From Tannerellaceae bacterium (GTDB lineage Bacteria; Bacteroidota; Bacteroidia; Bacteroidales; Tannerellaceae), in assembly GCA_031280645.1 (NCBI GenBank), contig JAITGL010000005.1:1-25900 (forward strand): a stretch of 25,900 nt of DNA, in the 5' to 3' direction. A model generated the notes under the pieces. It saw nothing but the letters and a program-made list of their open reading frames with translations. It was not told where the DNA came from and searched no databases. Shown in pieces: positions 1 through 9,000 of the stretch. Position numbers and translations under genes: made by a program. Numbering within the stretch: position 1 is the stretch's first letter; the number at the start of each line of letters is the position of its first letter.

Positions 1-44
1 AACATGGTCATGAGTAGCTGCAGAGGTATAAGGCAGGGAATAAG

Positions 45-75
45 GCAGACCTTCGTCTGCACGGATTGACCGTGC
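45..75. other. Two adjoining short hairpins
   Basis: GCAGAC-CTTC-GTCTGC (45-60) is directly followed by GCACGG-ATTGA-CCGTGC (59-75), sharing two bases. Both stems are six perfect pairs. No poly-T follows, so they are not terminators. They could be the folded end of a mobile element or part of an untranslated leader. Function unknown. Confidence 0.35.
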
Positions 76-272
76 GTACTTTTATTCCTCCTTTCTTTTC
101 CCGTGTTTTGGATTGCGTCCTGCGCCCTTTAAGACGTTTGAAAACAGACTGATGGTGATAGAATCCATTATATGCAGAAACTTCTCCCATATTGTATTGC
201 AGCGGCTGTCCGCTAAAATGTGTATGTTTGCTCATAAGTTTACAATGTTTTTTGAACCATACAAAGTAAACC

Positions 273-313
273 AAAGGGCTGAATCCTTTTATAGGAAAAC
301 AGCCCTTTTTTTA
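273..313 (+). terminator. Probable intrinsic terminator
   Basis: AAAGGGCTG at 273-281 pairs with CAGCCCTTT ending near 308. Inner TCC/GGA pairs and an A/T-rich loop lie between, and a run of T follows on the plus strand. No upstream gene is intact in the window, so it may end a transcript that begins outside it or belong to a lost gene. Confidence 0.5.
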
Positions 314-809
314 TTTGCCGGATTTATTTTACCGGACAGCAATGATAAAAAATTAGAGGATTTGGTGTGTCCCTCTTAATTAAAGTGCGTAAAAATACAT
401 CGAACTGCACCAAAAGCCGCACCAAAAGTCGTGTTCTGTCGATTTTTTGCGACATTTTAGAGTTGGCTCACCTCTATACTTAACGAACGGCATAAAAAGG
501 CCGCGTGAGCAGCTCTGTTTTTGCATACAGTTGAATGTTTACGTATAGTAATACCCTGAATAAGGCTTTTTTAGGCGATTATAAAGCATGCCGCTATATG
601 AGGCATATTAGAGTAGTTTGAGCGTTGCGTGTAAAATTTTGAGGCGTTCAAAGGCGTTCAAATGAGGCCAGGTGTAACATCAATGTATCAAAATGTATGA
701 CATTTCGTTTTTGCAGTCTCTGAATTGGCTTTGCCATTAAGTTGTTGTTATTCGGATAGAACGGTAATAGCAACCCTTCTCGAAGCTCTTCGCAAGCCCT
801 ACAATCGCA

Positions 810-983
810 ATGAGCGAAGACAAGTTCGCGACGTTTCTCACCGAAACGACGACAGAGGTAGGGGGAATGGAAAGCAATTTAGCGACGCAAGGGGTGGGAT
901 CAAAACGCCAGGCGCGGAGGCGGAAACTCCGGGAAGGAGGAGACGAAAGAAGACGTTGCAGGGGTTATGACAGGTTAATCTAA
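810..983 (+). pseudogene. Degraded phage-like small ORF upstream of the capsid fragment
   Basis: A 57-residue frame begins MSEDKFATFLTETTTEVGGM, a plausible start. It then turns into an unnatural Arg-rich tail (SKRQARRRKLREGGDERRR). The adjacent frame, ending at 978, instead gives an acidic tail, GKEETKEDVAGVMTG, that looks more like a real C-terminus. The switch suggests a frameshift near 890-920 in a formerly longer gene. Position just upstream of the capsid-like fragment fits a phage scaffold or protease gene tail, but I recognise no motif. Assignment to phage is inference from position only. Confidence 0.25.
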
Positions 984-1012
984 TTATTGTTTAAATTTTA
1001 AATGTATAAGGA

Positions 1013-1525
1013 ATGGCAGTTACCATTTTAAACTCGAACGCCGACAACAAATGGGATTCGACCGGCGTAAGCAAGTCGATAGTTGCCGCCGATATCGTTG
1101 CGATGGATTCTCCATTGCCAATCAAAAAGCGCGATTCTATTGGCACGGCGGGCGGGAAAATCCCCAAGCTCGGCATGAAAATGAGAAAAACCGAAAGCCT
1201 GATTTACGAAATCAGACTTTTACCTATGCGCGGAGCGACGGAAGCGGAGATTGCGAAGGCAATATTCGACGATTTGGGACGCTGTGTAAGCGGCATTTAC
1301 GAGCGTCTGGAATTTGCCTTTCTGCAAGGCTTGTCCACCGGCGTAACACTTATTGACGATTCGGATAATGTTGGGGCGGGGATTCTCCTGCAATATGGTT
1401 ATAAGGACGGCCACAAGTACGGCGCAACCCGGTTCTGCGAACAAAAAAGAGCACTGATCATCAGCGCCCTTCGTACTCGAAGCGGGACTCGAACCCGCAC
1501 AGCCGCAATAGCCAAAGGATTTTAA
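1013..1525 (+). pseudogene. Truncated phage major-capsid-like protein
   Basis: The frame starts MAVTILNSNADNKWDSTGVS and continues with GTAGGKIPKLGMKMRKTESLIYEI and a segment with YERLEFAFLQGLSTGVTL. This resembles the N-terminal part of major capsid proteins of Bacteroidetes prophages, which are roughly twice as long; that is recalled family resemblance, not a search result. Similarity appears to stop around 1430-1440 (after HKYGA). The remaining codons simply read antisense through the tRNA-Leu terminator and gene to a chance stop at 1525, so the true remnant is about 1013-1440. The downstream half of the capsid and all other morphogenesis genes are absent on this side, so this is a dead prophage end. 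ATG at 1013 is the first start and follows the TAA of the preceding fragment by about 30 bases. Confidence 0.5.
1443..1469 (-). terminator. Intrinsic terminator of tRNA-Leu
   Basis: Read on the minus strand, GGGCGCTGA-TGA-TCAGTGCTC forms a nine-pair stem (two G-U pairs) with a three-base loop, followed by CTTTTTTG-type T-rich sequence (A-run at 1443-1448 on plus). It starts five bases after the tRNA 3' end, as expected for a monocistronic tRNA transcript. Confidence 0.75.
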
Positions 1526-1557
1526 GTCCTTCGTGTCTACCATTCCACCATTCGAGC
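1474..1557 (-). tRNA. tRNA-Leu(UAA)
   Basis: The minus strand folds as a type II tRNA of 84 bases. The acceptor GCTCGAA pairs with TTCGAGT (G1-U72, as in some other bacterial Leu tRNAs), with discriminator A. The D arm contains GGTGGAATGGTAGACAC. The anticodon stem is AAGGA/TCCTT around CTTAAAA, giving anticodon TAA. A long variable arm TGGCTATTGCGGCTGT follows, and the T arm is GCGGG-TTCGAGT-CCCGC. The CCA end is not encoded. It has its own promoter and terminator. tRNA-Leu 3' ends are known integration targets for Bacteroides mobile elements such as NBU1, and a phage fragment lies just beyond this one. Confidence 0.95.
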
Positions 1558-1596
1558 ATTTATTTGATTCATTTTGCTGTTATATTTTTTCGGGCT

Positions 1597-1626
1597 CAAA
1601 TGTAGGGATTATTTTGAAACCGGCAA
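1597..1626 (-). promoter_or_regulatory. Promoter of tRNA-Leu
   Basis: On the minus strand TTG (1626-1624), exactly 19 bases, then TACATTTG (1604-1597) matches the Bacteroidetes -33/-7 consensus (TTTG ... TAnnTTTG). Expected transcription start is near 1590, some 33 bases before the tRNA. Confidence 0.75.
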
Positions 1627-1671
1627 CACTTGCAACATATTCCACCCCCCGGAGCAAACGCTTTTGTTCGC

Positions 1672-3969
1672 TCATGCCTGCCGCTCGACGCTCGATGCGG
1701 CTTGCTTCAGAATTAAAGTTGAAGGAATAAGCGACAGATTAGAGCCGGGCTGTTCCGACAGCGAGATCCATGTGCCGTAGCTGATCATTATGAAATTGTA
1801 GCTGTCGTAATGGCTGTTGGCAAAGCCTCCGAGATAAACGCAATTTACCGGCGCCGGCATCCGATTGCGAATCGCCGGCTCTATCTCCTTCCATTCTGCC
1901 GGCAAGAGCGGCTCGACGCCTCCAACGGCTATATTGCATTGGGTTGACTTCAATATCGTTAGAGCATAATCAACTATGAATAAATCTTGTTGCGAACCGA
2001 TTATAATGATAATGTTTGTGGCTTTCACAAAGTGATGGTTAATAAATACGCCTACCGGGCAGGTAACATTCTCCCAAAAGAACGTCGTCTTATCCTCCAA
2101 TAATCCCCCCGAATACAGAAGCGACTCCGACTTGGTGCAAAAAATGCGGAAGAGGCGTTTTAGGAAGCACGCCTTCTCATTTTTGCGAGGCTCGGTGGCC
2201 GTGGCGCTGGCTCCAACTAAGAGGAAGTCGAAGTTGCCGTTGTTGGCCATGTTCACAATATCTTGCTTGGCATCGCTGCTCACTTCCGACTGGAAGTCTA
2301 TCTGGATACCGGCTTTTTGCGACTCATAAATCAGCGGGCCGAAGCTCTCTTTTTTAAAGCTGTCGACTTCAAGCTGGTTAATATCAACTCCTGCGAAAAG
2401 GTGCAGTACGGTAATATTAGGCTTTTTGCTTCCGCCCGAAAAGAGCATGCCGGCAAGGTCGAGCAGTACTCGGCCGCTTGCGCTTTTGCCGAGCGAGATT
2501 AATATCTTGAAGCTGCCGTCGGTATGCGCCGCTGCGCTTTCAGGCCTAACGGCGTCGTGCTTCCTGAAGCAAAACTTGATCAAGGCGGTGAGAGGACCGG
2601 TCATAAACGTTGTTACAAGCGTCATAATTACCAGCATCACAAATATCGGAGGAGAAAGGATGCGCATCTCATAGCCGATCGTGAGCACAATGAGCTCCAT
2701 CAGTCCGCGAGTATTCATCAGAGCCCCGATGTAAAGACTGTTTTTCACATTCTCGCCGGCAATACGCGCGGCAACGTATGTGCCGCCAACTTTTCCGGCA
2801 ATGGCCCCAACAATAATAATGCCGCACATTGCCCACATTCCGGCCGAATTAAGCAAGCCTATCTCGGTGCGAAGCCCGGTTGAAACAAAGAATAGCGGAA
2901 GGAATAGCGATAAGGCTACATCCTCAACCTTGTCTGTCATGATCCGCCTGAACTTTAGCTGCTCAGGCATCACTACTCCGGCAACGAAGGCGCCGAACAA
3001 GGCGTGCAGGCCAAGTACCTGAGCCAGATAAGCCGAAATAGTAAGAATCAAAAACATAAGGGCCACCATCCATTTGTCCATCACCTCCTCGTCGTTATAA
3101 TACCTGCCCACCTTCTTGAGGAATTTCCTGACCGGGAAAAACATTATCAACAGATATATACATGCAAACGCGATGGTAAACATTGCGCTCACAATGCTCC
3201 CCGCCTGCGCAATAGCCACCACCAGGGCCAGCATGCACCAGGCCGTTATGTCGCCATTGGCCGCACATGCAAGGGTTAGCATGCCGAGGTGCGATTTTGT
3301 AAGCTTCTTTTCCTGAATGATGCGGGCCAAAACCGGAAAGGCCGTTATGCTCATCGAGATGCCTATAAAAAGAGCAAAAGGCAGGAATGGAGTATCGGCG
3401 CCGGCATATTTGTCGTAAGCAAAATAGGCGATTGAAACCCCGATAACAAACGGAACTATCGTGCTTGTATGACTTATCAAAATGGTTTTCTTAAGCTTTT
3501 TCCTCACCTCGCTAATCTCGAGTTCCATCCCGATGGCAAACATGAACAGTATCAGTCCGAATGCGCTTATAATATTTATATTGTCGAGCGTTTCGGCCTT
3601 GAACATGAATTGCGAGAACTCCGGCGCAATGCTGCCGAGTATCGACGGCCCAAGCACAATGCCCGCAATGATTTCGCCGATAACCGTTGGCTGCCCCAAT
3701 TTCAGGAACAGCCATCCGAATATTCTGCAAGCAATTAAAATGACAATGATTTGCAACAGCAACAACCCGATTGTCGATTCCATTTCAACCTTTAAATGAT
3801 TAAGAAAGGTATCGAACCCTCCGGCGGGGGTTCCGGTAAACAAATTCCACCAGGCCTCGTTGCCTGTGGCCGTAGCTCCTTCTCTCAAATGAATAATCAA
3901 TGCCATAAACGTGGCAAAGAGGAGTAATATCAATATATAAAATGTAATGCTTCTATATTGCTTATTCAT
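1672..3969 (-). CDS. CPA2-family cation:proton antiporter with C-terminal cytoplasmic domain
   Basis: 765 residues. The first ~440 residues are a polytopic membrane domain of the Na+/H+ exchanger (KefB/NapA-like) fold. It has one N-terminal helix, a periplasmic loop, then about 12 helices with family signatures such as GQPTVIGEIIAGIVLGPS, the GMELE motif and the LGLHALFGAFVAGVVMP block. It should exchange Na+ or K+ for H+ across the inner membrane. After the last helix (…FCFRKH) comes a ~290-residue soluble region (ILISLGKSASGRVLLDLAG…) with universal-stress-protein-like character, probably a regulatory nucleotide-binding domain; this is inference. I chose the start MNKQYRS at 3969. An upstream in-frame ATG at 3984 falls at the expected transcription start of the promoter at 3990-3997. 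Single-gene unit, convergent with nothing; tRNA-Leu follows in the same direction 115 bases downstream. Substrate ion cannot be read from the sequence. Confidence 0.9.
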   Translation of the reverse strand: MNKQYRSITFYILILLLFATFMALIIHLREGATATGNEAWWNLFTGTPAGGFDTFLNHLKVEMESTIGLLLLQIIVILIACRIFGWLFLKLGQPTVIGEIIAGIVLGPSILGSIAPEFSQFMFKAETLDNINIISAFGLILFMFAIGMELEISEVRKKLKKTILISHTSTIVPFVIGVSIAYFAYDKYAGADTPFLPFALFIGISMSITAFPVLARIIQEKKLTKSHLGMLTLACAANGDITAWCMLALVVAIAQAGSIVSAMFTIAFACIYLLIMFFPVRKFLKKVGRYYNDEEVMDKWMVALMFLILTISAYLAQVLGLHALFGAFVAGVVMPEQLKFRRIMTDKVEDVALSLFLPLFFVSTGLRTEIGLLNSAGMWAMCGIIIVGAIAGKVGGTYVAARIAGENVKNSLYIGALMNTRGLMELIVLTIGYEMRILSPPIFVMLVIMTLVTTFMTGPLTALIKFCFRKHDAVRPESAAAHTDGSFKILISLGKSASGRVLLDLAGMLFSGGSKKPNITVLHLFAGVDINQLEVDSFKKESFGPLIYESQKAGIQIDFQSEVSSDAKQDIVNMANNGNFDFLLVGASATATEPRKNEKACFLKRLFRIFCTKSESLLYSGGLLEDKTTFFWENVTCPVGVFINHHFVKATNIIIIIGSQQDLFIVDYALTILKSTQCNIAVGGVEPLLPAEWKEIEPAIRNRMPAPVNCVYLGGFANSHYDSYNFIMISYGTWISLSEQPGSNLSLIPSTLILKQAASSVERQA

Positions 3970-3989
3970 ACCTTTTTCTCGCATAGCGG

Positions 3990-3997
3990 CAAAGATA
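3990..3997 (-). promoter_or_regulatory. -7 element for the antiporter gene
   Basis: The minus strand reads TATCTTTG, an exact TAnnTTTG match, 20 bases before the chosen start at 3969. The -33 region is weak (no clear TTTG at 19-base spacing). It supports the shorter start over the ATG at 3984. Confidence 0.5.
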
Positions 3998-4050
3998 ATA
4001 AAATTAAGGAGAGACGGATTAACCGCGCAACGGCGGGGCTAATTAAGAAT

Positions 4051-4250
4051 CGACAGATGCCTGGCCCGCCCCTTGGAGCCTGTCGAAAAAGGAGGGAACT
4101 CTGCGGAAACTTTCCTTACACTTTCCTCCTTGGAGGAATCATTGCTGAACATTGCTTCATACTTTCCTTCTTAGAGGAATTATTGCGGAAACTTTCCAGA
4201 CGTTTTCCTCCGATTCGGAAGGCTTGCCGAGGCCTTTATAAGGCTTTCCG
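4051..4250. repeat. Imperfect direct and inverted repeats in the antiporter/efflux divergent region
   Basis: The spacer between the two divergent genes (3985-4553) has no gene but much structure. CGACAG at 4051 pairs with CTGTCG at 4080. Two 25-base imperfect copies start CTTTCCT.CTT.GAGGAAT and lie at 4121-4145 and 4162-4186. The first contains a perfect TTCCTCC-TT-GGAGGAA hairpin (4123-4138). GGAAACTTTCC occurs twice (about 4105-4115 and 4188-4198). A nested hairpin spans 4216-4250 (outer CGGAA/TTCCG, inner GCCTT-TAT-AAGGC at 4232-4244). These motifs resemble the arms of the 42-bp array inside the efflux operon. Between 4260 and 4490 I see nothing assignable. Confidence 0.55.
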
Positions 4251-4496
4251 ATAGGCATATTGCCCGTATCCACTATCTTTTGGGCCTTTGATAACCATCT
4301 TAAATATTGATTGGATTTATAACATCCAATGCAGCGGCGCGGCAGCCGGGCTTTATTTTTTTGAAGATATTTTCAGGAAAAAAACGGGCTTGCGGCCGAT
4401 TTTCTACGAGCGCAGGAGGAGGCCGATGCGGCGCTGATTGTCTCCGGAGCACAAACGGCAGCCATATATAGCCGCCGGCCGCAACTTCCGCATTTG

Positions 4497-4526
4497 TTGG
4501 TTCGTAAAATAATGTTCCTACATTTG
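4497..4526 (+). promoter_or_regulatory. Promoter of the efflux operon
   Basis: TTG at 4497-4499, a 19-base spacer and TACATTTG at 4519-4526 give a full Bacteroidetes vegetative-type promoter. Expected start of transcription is about 4533, leaving a leader of roughly 20 bases before the ATG at 4554. The spacing and -7 box are identical to those of the tRNA-Leu promoter. Confidence 0.7.
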
Positions 4527-4553
4527 CGCGTATACCTTAAAAAATAAGCAAGC

Positions 4554-6035
4554 ATGAAAATGATCAAGCGTCCTTATATTATTATATGTATAGCAGCCGC
4601 CCTCTGCGGCCTTAAGAGCCATGCCCAGCTTACGCTCACCCTTGAGCAGGCGGTGGCCATTGCCGCCGACAGCTCGCTGGAGGCTTTCAGGTCGCGCAAT
4701 ATGTATTTGGCGGGATACTGGCAGCATCGTACCTACCGCGCCGGACGCTTGCCCAAGCTTACGCTCAACATGACGCCGGCCGAGTACTATCGCGACATTA
4801 CGCGCAGGTACGATTCAAATGAGGATATCGACGTGTTTCGCCGTCAGCAATCGTTTTATGCTTCCGGTGGGCTGGAACTTACGCAGAACTTTGATCCTTT
4901 GGGCGGCAGTTTCTTTCTTAACAGCAACCTGAGTTATATGCACAATTTCGGCGATAATTCTTATACGCAGTTCACCTCCGTGCCCGTTCGGCTGGGATAT
5001 ACGCAGAGCCTTGTGGGTTTTAATCCCTTTAAATGGGAAAGAAAGATAGAGCCGCTGAAGTTTGAACAGGCCAAGCAAGATTTTCTTTTTAATATGGAAC
5101 GAATAGGCGAGCAAACAACAGCCTACTTCTTTGACCTGGCAATGGCGCAAGCCGAATACGATATGGCTCTTGCAAATGTATCCTCAACCGATACCTTATT
5201 CCACATCGGCGAACGGAGGCAGGAAATAGCCGCCATCACGCAGGCCGACCTCCTAACCCTGCGGCTCGACGCCGTTAACGCCCGCAACACGCTTCAGAAT
5301 GCCGATATCGCCCTCAAGCGATCAATGTTTGCCCTCACCTCTTATCTTAATTTGGACAAGAACGTTGGGATCCGCCTCCGGATTCCCGCAATGCCGTCGG
5401 CCAATCGCACCATCCCGGTTGAGGAGGCTTTAGCCCATGCGCGAAGCAATAATCCCCGGTTCATAGCCCTGCGCGCACAGGTTTTGGCCGCCGAGCAGGA
5501 TGTCGACAGGGCTCGCAAGGAGGTTTTGTTCAACGCTTCGATCAACGCCAGCATCGGATTTAACCAGGTGGCGGGAACGCTCGACGGGATTTACCGTAAC
5601 CCGCTGCGGCAGGATATTGTGGCGGTTTCGGTTTCAGTTCCGCTGCTCGATTGGGGAGTCAGGAAGGGAAAGTATAACATTGCGAGGAGTAGCCTTAATA
5701 TAACCCGGATCTCCGCCCGCCAGGAGGAAATTTCTCTCGAGGAGGATATCATCATGACCGTTGGCGACTTTAACATCCAGCTCCAGCTTGCCCAAAGCGC
5801 CGAGGAAGCCTTAACGCTCTCGCAGATGGCATACGCCCAAACCCGCAGGCAATTCATAACAGGCAAAGCCGATATCAGCAGCCTTACCTTGTCGTACAGC
5901 CGTCAGCAAACGGCGGAGCGGAATTACGTTGCCTCGCTGCGCAATTACTTTTTGAGCTTTTATAAAATCAGGAAGCTCACGCTTTATGATTTTGAGAAGA
6001 AGATAACGCTCTCGCGAAAGTTTGATTTGGAGTAA
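4554..6035 (+). CDS. TolC-family outer-membrane efflux protein
   Basis: 493 residues. A signal peptide is clear: MKMIKRP, a hydrophobic core, and a likely cut after SHAQ (residue ~25). The mature part begins LTLTLEQAVAIAADSSLEAF, the typical opening of the outer-membrane efflux (OEP) repeat. The protein alternates long Gln/Ala/Glu-rich helices (…AQAEYDMALANVSSTDTLF…; …AEQDVDRARKEVLFNASINASIGF…) with short beta segments. This is the TolC pattern of two OEP halves, each contributing strands to the trimeric barrel and helices to the periplasmic tunnel. Length is normal for the family. It is first in the operon and 12 bases ahead of RND permease 1, so it should be the exit duct of the pump encoded downstream. 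Confidence 0.9.
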   Translation: MKMIKRPYIIICIAAALCGLKSHAQLTLTLEQAVAIAADSSLEAFRSRNMYLAGYWQHRTYRAGRLPKLTLNMTPAEYYRDITRRYDSNEDIDVFRRQQSFYASGGLELTQNFDPLGGSFFLNSNLSYMHNFGDNSYTQFTSVPVRLGYTQSLVGFNPFKWERKIEPLKFEQAKQDFLFNMERIGEQTTAYFFDLAMAQAEYDMALANVSSTDTLFHIGERRQEIAAITQADLLTLRLDAVNARNTLQNADIALKRSMFALTSYLNLDKNVGIRLRIPAMPSANRTIPVEEALAHARSNNPRFIALRAQVLAAEQDVDRARKEVLFNASINASIGFNQVAGTLDGIYRNPLRQDIVAVSVSVPLLDWGVRKGKYNIARSSLNITRISARQEEISLEEDIIMTVGDFNIQLQLAQSAEEALTLSQMAYAQTRRQFITGKADISSLTLSYSRQQTAERNYVASLRNYFLSFYKIRKLTLYDFEKKITLSRKFDLE

Positions 6036-6047
6036 GATCATACCGGC

Positions 6048-9000
6048 ATGAGCAGATTCTCCGTCGTCCTTATCTTTATATGTATCGCCTTGGCGGGGAT
6101 TGCCTTTGTGCCTCTGCTGCCGGTCAAGCTGGAGCCGTCGCATACGCTGCCGAAGCTAACCGTGAGCTATTCGATGCCGGGACATGCGTCGAGGATCATA
6201 GAGATTGAAGTTACTTCGAGGCTCGAAGCCATGCTGGCCCGCATCCGCGGTATCCGCGAGATACGGTCGACATCGGGTTCCGGCTGGGGGCGGATTACTA
6301 TCGAGCTCGACCGCCATGCCAGACCCGACGCCATACGCTTCGAGGCCTCTACCATAGTACGACAGGCGTGGTCGAGCCTGCCCGAAGGCCTCTCCTATCC
6401 GGTTATCGAGATGAGCCGGCCCGACGATCGGGAGGCGCGCCCGTTTATGAGCTTTGTTCTTAATGCAGCCTCAACGCCCATACTTATCCAGCAGTTTGCC
6501 GAGCGGAGGATTAAGCCCGTTCTGGCCGGTATACCGGGTATTTATCGCGTTGATATTACGGGCGCGACCCCTATGGAATGGGGATTGGAATACGACAGCC
6601 GTCAGCTTGCAATGCTTGGCATCGGCGTGGAGGATATCCGCGCGGCCATCGCCCGGCATCACAGGAAAGAAGCCTTGGGCATGGCGCAAGACGAGTCGGG
6701 GCAATGGATTCGCCTCGCCCTCGCGCCCGAAGCCTCGACAGACGGCTTCGATCCTTCGGGCATTACCGTAATGACACCCGGCAACGGACCCGTTGCCCTC
6801 AGCCGGCTTATCAAAGTATCCCGACGCGAAGAAACTCCATCCGGCTATTATCGCATCAACGGGTTAAACTCCGTTTACCTCTTTATCAACGCCGAAGAAA
6901 CCGCCAACCAGCTTGAGCTCGCCTCGCGCATCAACAAAGAAATGAAGGCCGTAAGGGAGATGCTCCCCGCCGGATATGAAATGCACGCAAGCTACGACGC
7001 AACCCGCTTTATCCGCGACGAGCTAAACAAGATATACGCGAGAACGGCCATGACCATAGCCATCCTGCTGCTGTTTGTTCTCCTCATGATGCGGAGCTGG
7101 CGCTACCTGGCCCTTATTGTTGTAAGCCTGGCGGTAAATATTTGTATCGCCTTTATCTTTTACTACCTGTTCCGCCTCGAGATGCAGCTTTACTCACTGG
7201 CCGGGATAACCATCTCGCTAAGCTTGATTATCGACAACGTTATTGTTATGTCCGACCATATAAGGAACAAGCGCAACCGCAATGCCTTTTTGCCCATCCT
7301 GGCCGCAACCCTTACAACCATCGGAGCCCTGTGCATCGTGTTTTTCCTCGACAACGCTATCCTGCTTAATCTTCAAGACTTCACGATGGTGGTGATTATC
7401 AACCTGGCCGTTTCCCTCTCCATAGCCCTGTTCTTTATTCCTGCCCTCCAGCCCTCGCTAATCCCACCGAAGGACAAGAAACCCACCGCGTGGAGCCGGG
7501 CGCTAAGCCGCATAACGGTACGCTTCGGCCGGTTTTACCTGCTGCTGATACATTTTACAAGCCGGTGGAAGGCGCTGTTTTGCATTGCGCTCGTCCTTGC
7601 CTTCGGTCTGCCCGTATTTATGCTTCCCGAAAAGATCGAGATGAAAGACGGCAAGAAGTACAGCCGCCTCGACTCACTCCTCATCAACAGTTACAACAAG
7701 GCAGTATCCAATCCAACATATAAAGAGAAGATAAAACCCATTACAGACGTTGCCCTCGGAGGAACCCTGCGCCCATTTGCGCAAAACTCCTACCAGGGAA
7801 TATACGTAGACCGCAAGCAGGAAACCATACTAAGCGTTACCGCCTCGATGCCCAACGGAACTACCCTGCCGCAAATGAACAGCCTCGTGAGGCGCATGGA
7901 ATCATACATCGGATCGCACGGCAAGAAAATCAAACAATTCCAAACCAGGATATTCAACGCGCGGGAAGCCCGCATCGACATCTTTTTTACAAACGAGAGC
8001 GAACGCCGGGGATTCCCATACACCCTGAAGCAAAACATCGTCGCCAAAGCCCTCGAGCTTGGAGGAGGCAGCTGGGCTGTGTACGGACTGCCGGCCGACC
8101 AGGGATTCAACAACAGCGTAAGAGAGTTTGCCGGCAACTACCGCGTAGAGCTCCTCGGATACAATTACGACGAGCTTTACACCCACGCCGAAATACTGCG
8201 CGACAGCCTCCTTGCCAACCCCCGCATCAGGGAAGTAATCATCAACCACGAGTTCACATGGTATAAAAACGACTACCAGGAACTGTTCTTCCAGTTAGAC
8301 AAGCGCAGCCTGGCCGCCGCAAACCTGCAACCCGTCAACTTTTTCTCCGGCATACGGTCGTTATACGGCAACAACCTCCCCGCCGGCTCCATCATTGCAG
8401 GAAACCGGCTTGAAAACCTCCGCCTCAGCTCCCGGCAATCGCAGGCAAACGACGAGTGGACGCTCCTTAACGCGCCGCTGACGCAAACAGGCCTGACAGT
8501 CGGGCATCTTGCCGAGATACGCAAAATGATGGCCCCGCCAAACATTGCAAAGCTCAACCAGCAATACGTACTTTGCCTCCAGTACGAATACATCGGCGCC
8601 CACCGACTGGCCGAAAGGATTCTGGAGCGCACGCTCAAGGAGCTCAACAGCAGCCTCCCCCTCGGATACTCCGCCGCCCGCGCGGACGCCCAATACTATT
8701 TTGGACGGATCGACGGAAATTTCTACGGACTTCTGCCCGTCATTATCCTGATCCTTTATTTTATTTCGGGGATACTGTTCAACTCCCTCCGCCAGCCTTT
8801 GGCAATAATTTTTGTTATCCCCATCTCATACATCGGCGTATTCATCGCCTTCAAGCAATTCAGGCTACACTTTGATCAGGGCGGCTTCGCCTCATTCGTA
8901 CTGCTTTGCGGCATCACCATCAACGCCGGCATTTATATCCTCAACGAATACAACGCCGTTCGCCGCCGCAAGCCCCTGATGGCCCCGGCCCGCGCCTACC

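Larger units (their letters stand above)
1..1012. other. Gene-poor left edge, no intact gene
   Basis: About 1 kb in which I see no intact gene. Short open frames on both strands have no recognisable domains, no signal peptide and no sensible codon pattern. What can be seen: two adjoining hairpins at 45-75, a terminator-like hairpin at 273-313, a direct repeat of GCACCAAAAG near 410-430, and a 10-bp tandem duplication GGCGTTCAAA at 643-662. From about 800 onward the DNA becomes phage-like (next entries). The most likely reading is decayed mobile-element DNA. Confidence 0.5.

Noticed and set aside
113..379. 88-codon frame on plus and a similar one on minus (8-274)
   Set aside because: No recognisable domain, overlaps its opposite-strand twin, and contains the terminator hairpin at 273-313.
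1652..1673. Hairpin at the antiporter stop codon (GAGCGAAC/GTTTGCTC)
   Set aside because: Stem is plausible but no T-run follows on the minus strand, so it is not called a terminator.
3970..3984. Earlier antiporter start at 3984
   Set aside because: It falls at the expected transcription start of the TATCTTTG promoter; MNKQYRS at 3969 is preferred.
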